Of a stretch of DNA of 64,000 nucleotides, positions 59,984 through 64,000 are shown piece after piece. The DNA is from JABCZZ01 sp964454545 (GTDB lineage Bacteria; Pseudomonadota; Alphaproteobacteria; Rickettsiales; JABCZZ01). Location of the stretch: positions 8,454 to 72,453 of the forward strand of contig CAYVTI010000007.1 of NCBI GenBank assembly GCA_964454545.1, read 5' to 3'. Below the pieces are notes generated by a model. It was given only the letters and a program-made list of their open reading frames with translations. It was not told where the DNA came from and did not search any database. The first letter of the stretch is position 1. Every line of letters begins with the position of its first letter. The position numbers and the translations under genes are program-made.

Positions 59984-61654
59984 ATGGCGCAATATATCTA
60001 TGTAATGAAAAATCTGGGCAGAGCATATCCCGGAGGTAAAAAAGTTCTGGAAGGCATATGGCTCTCGTTTCTGCCGGGCGCCAAGATTGGCGTTATCGGT
60101 CCTAACGGCGCCGGTAAATCTACCTTGCTTAAAATCATGGCGGGACTCGACAAGGATTTTACCGGTGAAGCGTGGGCGGCGGAAGGTACCAAGATAGGAT
60201 ATCTTGAACAGGAACCGAAACTCGATCCTAAGAAGGATGTCATGGGCAATATCATGGAAGGCTTAAGCGAAAAAAAAGCGCTGCTTGACCGTTTCAATGA
60301 AGTAAGCATGAAGCTCGGCGAAGTGACGGGCGATGATGAAATGAACAGGCTCATTGAAGAGCAGGGGACATTGCAGGAAAAGATCGATGCGTGCAACGGC
60401 TGGGAAATCGAGCGCGAAATCGAGATTGCCATGGATGCGCTGCGCTGCCCGCCTTCGGATGCGGATGTAACGAAAATCTCCGGCGGCGAACGGCGCCGCG
60501 TGGCGCTCTGCCGCCTGCTGCTTGAGAAGCCGGACATGCTGCTGCTGGACGAGCCCACCAACCACCTTGACGCTGAGTCGGTGGCATGGCTTGAGCATTA
60601 TCTGGAAAAATATCCCGGCACCGTGGTGATGATCACGCACGACCGTTATTTCCTCGATAACGTCACGGGATGGATTCTGGAACTCGATCGTGGCAAAGGT
60701 GTTCCTTACGAGGGTAATTATACCAAGTGGCTGGAACAGAAGGAAAAACGCCTAGCGCAGGAAGAAAAGGAAGAGACTTCCCGCCAGAAGCAGCTGGCAA
60801 GAGAACTTGAATGGGTGCGTCAGTCGCCCAAGGCGCGTCAGGCCAAGAGCAAGGCGCGTCTGCAGGCGTATGAAACATTGCTTGCGCAGGTGAAGGACAG
60901 GCAACCCGGCACGGCGCAGATTATCATTCCTGCTGGCCCGCGCCTGGGCGATCTGGTGATCGAGGCGGAAGGACTGAACAAAGGGTTTGGCGATCGGTTG
61001 CTTATTGACAGCCTTTCGTTCAAACTGCCCAAAGGCGGCATCGTCGGTGTTATCGGGCCGAACGGCGCTGGCAAGACCACGTTATTCCGGATGGTTACCG
61101 GGAATGAGAAACCGGATTCTGGTACATTCAAAGTGGGCGATACGGTGAAGCTCGGTTATATCGATCAGTCCCGTGATTCACTCAATGACAAGAATACTGT
61201 GTGGGAGGAAATTTCCGGCGGCAAGGAAGATATCGAACTGGGCAAGCAGACGGTGAAAAGCCGCGCTTATTGCGCATCGTTTAATTTCAAAGGCGCCGAT
61301 CAGCAGAAAAAAGTCGGCATGCTTTCCGGCGGTGAGCGCAATCGCGTCCATCTGGCGAAGATGCTGAGATCCGGCGCGAATGTCCTGCTGCTCGACGAGC
61401 CGACCAATGATCTGGATGTGGAAACGCTTCGTGCGCTTGAGGAAGCGCTGGCCGATTTCGCGGGGTGCGCGGTCATCATCAGCCACGATCGCTGGTTTCT
61501 CGATCGTATCGCGACACATATCCTTGCATTTGAAGGCGATAGTCATGTAGAGTGGTTCGAGGGCAACTATCAGGATTATGAGGAAGATTACAAACGGCGT
61601 ACGGGCGGCGAGATAACGCCTCACCGCATCAAGTTCAAGCCAATCAGCCGTTAA
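59984..61654 (+). CDS. ettA: Energy-dependent translational throttle protein EttA (ABC-F)
   Basis: EttA is an ABC-F protein that binds the ribosomal E site and gates the first peptide-bond step according to ATP/ADP. The 556-aa protein has two ABC domains, each with Walker A GPNGAGKS/TT, signature (SGGERRRVALC and SGGERNRVHLAKML) and LLLDEPTN(H/D)LD, and the arm/linker between them. I prefer ATG 59984 (MAQYIYVMKNL) to the TTG at 59975. A heptamer array abuts the start on the upstream side. Confidence 0.93.
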   Translation: MAQYIYVMKNLGRAYPGGKKVLEGIWLSFLPGAKIGVIGPNGAGKSTLLKIMAGLDKDFTGEAWAAEGTKIGYLEQEPKLDPKKDVMGNIMEGLSEKKALLDRFNEVSMKLGEVTGDDEMNRLIEEQGTLQEKIDACNGWEIEREIEIAMDALRCPPSDADVTKISGGERRRVALCRLLLEKPDMLLLDEPTNHLDAESVAWLEHYLEKYPGTVVMITHDRYFLDNVTGWILELDRGKGVPYEGNYTKWLEQKEKRLAQEEKEETSRQKQLARELEWVRQSPKARQAKSKARLQAYETLLAQVKDRQPGTAQIIIPAGPRLGDLVIEAEGLNKGFGDRLLIDSLSFKLPKGGIVGVIGPNGAGKTTLFRMVTGNEKPDSGTFKVGDTVKLGYIDQSRDSLNDKNTVWEEISGGKEDIELGKQTVKSRAYCASFNFKGADQQKKVGMLSGGERNRVHLAKMLRSGANVLLLDEPTNDLDVETLRALEEALADFAGCAVIISHDRWFLDRIATHILAFEGDSHVEWFEGNYQDYEEDYKRRTGGEITPHRIKFKPISR

Positions 61655-61748
61655 TATACACTATGAAAATTTAATTTGGAGTGTGGTAAGAATTTGTTAA
61701 TAAACATGCTGTAGAAACATTCACCTTTCTTAAACAGGTCGGAGTCAT

Positions 61749-64000
61749 ATGATGAAACACGTAACGAACGATACGCTGAAGACAAAAAAAACATTAAGCG
61801 TTGATGGTAAGGAATACCAGTATTTCAGCATCACTGAAGCCGGCAAGGCCTTAGGCAGCGACTTCTCCCGCCTGCCGTTTTCTTTAAAGATCCTTCTTGA
61901 GAACCTGCTGCGCCATGAAGATGGAAAAAGCGTAACGGTTGAAGATATTAAGGCTTTTGCGGACTGGCTCAGGGACAAGACATCCGAGCGTGAGATCGCC
62001 TACCGTCCTGCGCGTGTCCTCATGCAGGATTTTACCGGCGTTCCGGCTGTGGTTGACCTGGCGGCCATGCGCGACGCGGTGAAGAAATCCGGGAGCAATC
62101 CGGAAATCATTAACCCGCTTTCCCCGGTGGATCTGGTGATCGATCATTCGGTGCAGGTGGATTATTACGGCAATCCGAAAGCATTTGAAGGAAATGTGAA
62201 ACTGGAGATGGAGCGCAACGGGGAGCGTTATTCATTCCTGCGCTGGGGACAGAAGGCGTTCAATAATTTCCGCGTAGTGCCTCCCGGAACCGGCATATGC
62301 CATCAGGTGAATCTTGAATATCTTGCACAGGTCGTCTGGGTGAATGACAAGGTGGCCTATCCGGATACGCTGGTGGGAACCGACTCCCATACCACTATGA
62401 TCAACGGCCTGGGCGTGCTCGGCTGGGGTGTCGGCGGTATCGAGGCGGAAGCCGCGATGCTCGGCCAGCCGGTCTCCATGCTTATCCCTGAAGTGGTAGG
62501 ATTTGAACTGAAAGGAAAGCTCAGGGAAGGTATCACCGCGACCGATCTCGTGCTCACCGTCACCAACATGCTGCGCAAAAAGGGCGTGGTCGGTAAATTC
62601 GTTGAGTTTTATGGCGCGGGATTAGATTACCTGCCGCTTGCCGATCGCGCGACCATTGCTAATATGGCGCCGGAATACGGTGCGACCTGCGGTATTTTCC
62701 CCGTGGATAACGAAACCATCACTTACCTTCAACTGACCAGCCGCGACAGTGAGCGCATAAAGCTCGTGGAGCTATATACGAAAGCGCAAGGCATGTGGCG
62801 CGGCGACGATTACGCGCAGGCGATATTCAGCGATACCTTGTCGCTCGATATGGCAACGGTGGAAGCGAGTATCGCTGGGCCTAAGCGTCCGCAAGACCGG
62901 GTTTCGCTTGCCGTCGCCACGAAATCTTTTGCCGACAGCCTGCCGTCTCTTAATACGACCGGCGCTCCCTCCAAGCCCGTCAAAGTGGAAAACATGGATT
63001 TCACCCTGCAGCACGGCTCTATAGTCATCGCCGCGATCACAAGCTGCACCAATACGTCTAACCCTTATGTCATGATAGGCGCGGGGCTGGTTGCGCGCAA
63101 AGCCAATGCATTAGGAATCAAGGCAAAACCATGGGTGAAGACATCGCTCGCGCCGGGATCGAAAGTCGTGACCGAATATCTTGCCCGCTCCGGTCTCGAT
63201 AAGGAACTGGACGCGCTGGGATTTTATCTCGTGGGTTACGGCTGCACGACCTGTATCGGCAATTCCGGCCCGCTGCTCGATCCTATTGAAAAGGCAATAA
63301 AGGACAATAACCTCGTGGTGGCCTCCGTGCTGTCCGGCAATCGCAATTTCGAAGGACGCGTGCATCAGCTGGTGAAGGCGAACTATCTCGCTTCGCCGAT
63401 GCTTGTCGTTGCCTATGCTATCGCAGGCTCCATGAATATAGACATCGTGAAAGATGCCATCGGCACTGGCAAGGATGGCAAGCCGGTTTACCTGAAAGAT
63501 ATCTGGCCGAGCAATGCCGAGGTGCAGGAAGCGGTGATGCAATGTGTCACGGCGGAACAGTTCAGAATAAAATACGCCGACGTGTTCAGCGGCGACACAT
63601 TGTGGCAGAGCATCCATGCTCCGGAAGGCAAGACCTACGCCTGGGACGAAAAAAGCACTTATGTGCGCAATCCTCCGTATTTTGAGAGCGGTATAACGCA
63701 GAAGGTGGCTGATGTCAGGAATGCGCGCATTCTTGCCGTTTTGGGCGATTCAATTACCACCGATCATATTTCTCCGGCGGGCAATATTCCCAAGAACAGC
63801 CCGGCGGCCAGATATCTTATGGAGCATGGCGTCAGCCCGCAGGATTTCAATTCTTACGGCGCGCGGCGCGGAAATCATGAGGTCATGATGCGCGGCACTT
63901 TTGCCAACATACGCATCAAGAACGAGATGCTGAACGGGGTCGAAGGCGGGTATACGATACATATTCCGAGCGGCCAGCAGACGCCGATTTATGACGCTGC
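61749..64000 (+). CDS. acnA: Aconitate hydratase A (partial, runs off the window)
   Basis: AcnA isomerises citrate to isocitrate in the TCA cycle through a [4Fe-4S] cluster. The visible ~750 residues start MMKHVTNDTLKTKKTL and show TDSHTTMINGLGVLGWGVGG, the cluster cysteines in SCTNTSNPYVM and GCTTCIGNSG, and GDSITTDHISPAGNI. The gene continues past the window end. An ATG three nt later (61752) is an alternative start. Confidence 0.95.
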   Translation, partial: MMKHVTNDTLKTKKTLSVDGKEYQYFSITEAGKALGSDFSRLPFSLKILLENLLRHEDGKSVTVEDIKAFADWLRDKTSEREIAYRPARVLMQDFTGVPAVVDLAAMRDAVKKSGSNPEIINPLSPVDLVIDHSVQVDYYGNPKAFEGNVKLEMERNGERYSFLRWGQKAFNNFRVVPPGTGICHQVNLEYLAQVVWVNDKVAYPDTLVGTDSHTTMINGLGVLGWGVGGIEAEAAMLGQPVSMLIPEVVGFELKGKLREGITATDLVLTVTNMLRKKGVVGKFVEFYGAGLDYLPLADRATIANMAPEYGATCGIFPVDNETITYLQLTSRDSERIKLVELYTKAQGMWRGDDYAQAIFSDTLSLDMATVEASIAGPKRPQDRVSLAVATKSFADSLPSLNTTGAPSKPVKVENMDFTLQHGSIVIAAITSCTNTSNPYVMIGAGLVARKANALGIKAKPWVKTSLAPGSKVVTEYLARSGLDKELDALGFYLVGYGCTTCIGNSGPLLDPIEKAIKDNNLVVASVLSGNRNFEGRVHQLVKANYLASPMLVVAYAIAGSMNIDIVKDAIGTGKDGKPVYLKDIWPSNAEVQEAVMQCVTAEQFRIKYADVFSGDTLWQSIHAPEGKTYAWDEKSTYVRNPPYFESGITQKVADVRNARILAVLGDSITTDHISPAGNIPKNSPAARYLMEHGVSPQDFNSYGARRGNHEVMMRGTFANIRIKNEMLNGVEGGYTIHIPSGQQTPIYDA

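Overview
The window is 64 kb of chromosome from an alphaproteobacterium of moderate GC content. The evidence is the mix of a TIGR02300/FYDLN zinc protein, a DUF2232 membrane protein, a class II (CP4-type) EPSP synthase, a CycM-type anchored cytochrome c, an mdh-sucCD cluster, a small class Ia NrdA without an ATP cone, and a VirB8/VirB9 pair like those scattered through Rickettsiales-type genomes. I cannot name the genus. The ankyrin-repeat protein and T4SS parts fit a host-associated or otherwise unusual lineage, but biosynthesis (aroA, aroB, aroK, purF, kdsB) is intact, so it is not a strongly reduced parasite. Two 10-N runs (2894-2903 and 17001-17010) and a 28-nt loss in secA mark this as a draft scaffold, probably metagenomic.

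Layout. 1-7.1 kb: DUF2232 protein, secA (frameshifted, with a gap in helicase motif VI), sucB, a secreted protein and an MFS permease. 7.1-12.4 kb: kdsB (-), cytochrome c, an nfeD-stomatin pair, a decayed DUF4160-DUF2442 pair (-), and a fused aroA-cmk gene (-). 12.5-17.9 kb: TIGR02300 protein, a large AsmA protein, a degenerate EAL protein overlapping a prepilin-peptidase-like protein. 17.9-24.4 kb: mdh-sucC-sucD, a WrbA-like flavoprotein, a strongly folded RNA-like element ahead of a 75-codon gene, and a membrane-anchored pseudokinase. 24.4-28.4 kb: accessory genes. 28.4-32.1 kb: aroK-aroB, an aldehyde dehydrogenase, tRNA-Ala(CGC). 32.2-37.3 kb: two-component system, small Lys/His-rich secreted protein, recJ and a methyltransferase, all (-). 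37.4-42.3 kb: rsmB-radA-cvpA-purF. 42.3-49.6 kb: a lineage-specific protein, SDR, ferredoxin, virB8-virB9-bamD, cspA, PAP2, ankyrin protein. 49.6-56.3 kb: htpG and an nrdA-X-nrdB operon with tandem NrdR boxes. 56.3-64 kb: an epimerase, two His/Asp-rich secreted paralogues, a paralogue of the 42.3-kb protein, ettA and the 5' part of acnA.

How the genes work together: mdh, sucCD, sucB and acnA are five TCA-cycle genes spread over three loci; secA, bamD and virB8/9 concern protein export and the envelope; aroK, aroB and aroA-cmk supply shikimate-pathway and pyrimidine-nucleotide steps.

The two most interesting non-genic signals are (i) a dispersed family of hairpin-like arrays made of tandem 7-nt (once 8-nt) units, found at nine places and inside the reading frames of sucB, recJ (twice), radA, htpG and a prepilin-peptidase-like gene without closing them, and (ii) a ~200-nt element (21730-21928) with six stem-loops and an 11-bp long-range stem directly ahead of a small unknown gene. 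No rRNA, insertion sequence, CRISPR array or prophage was seen.
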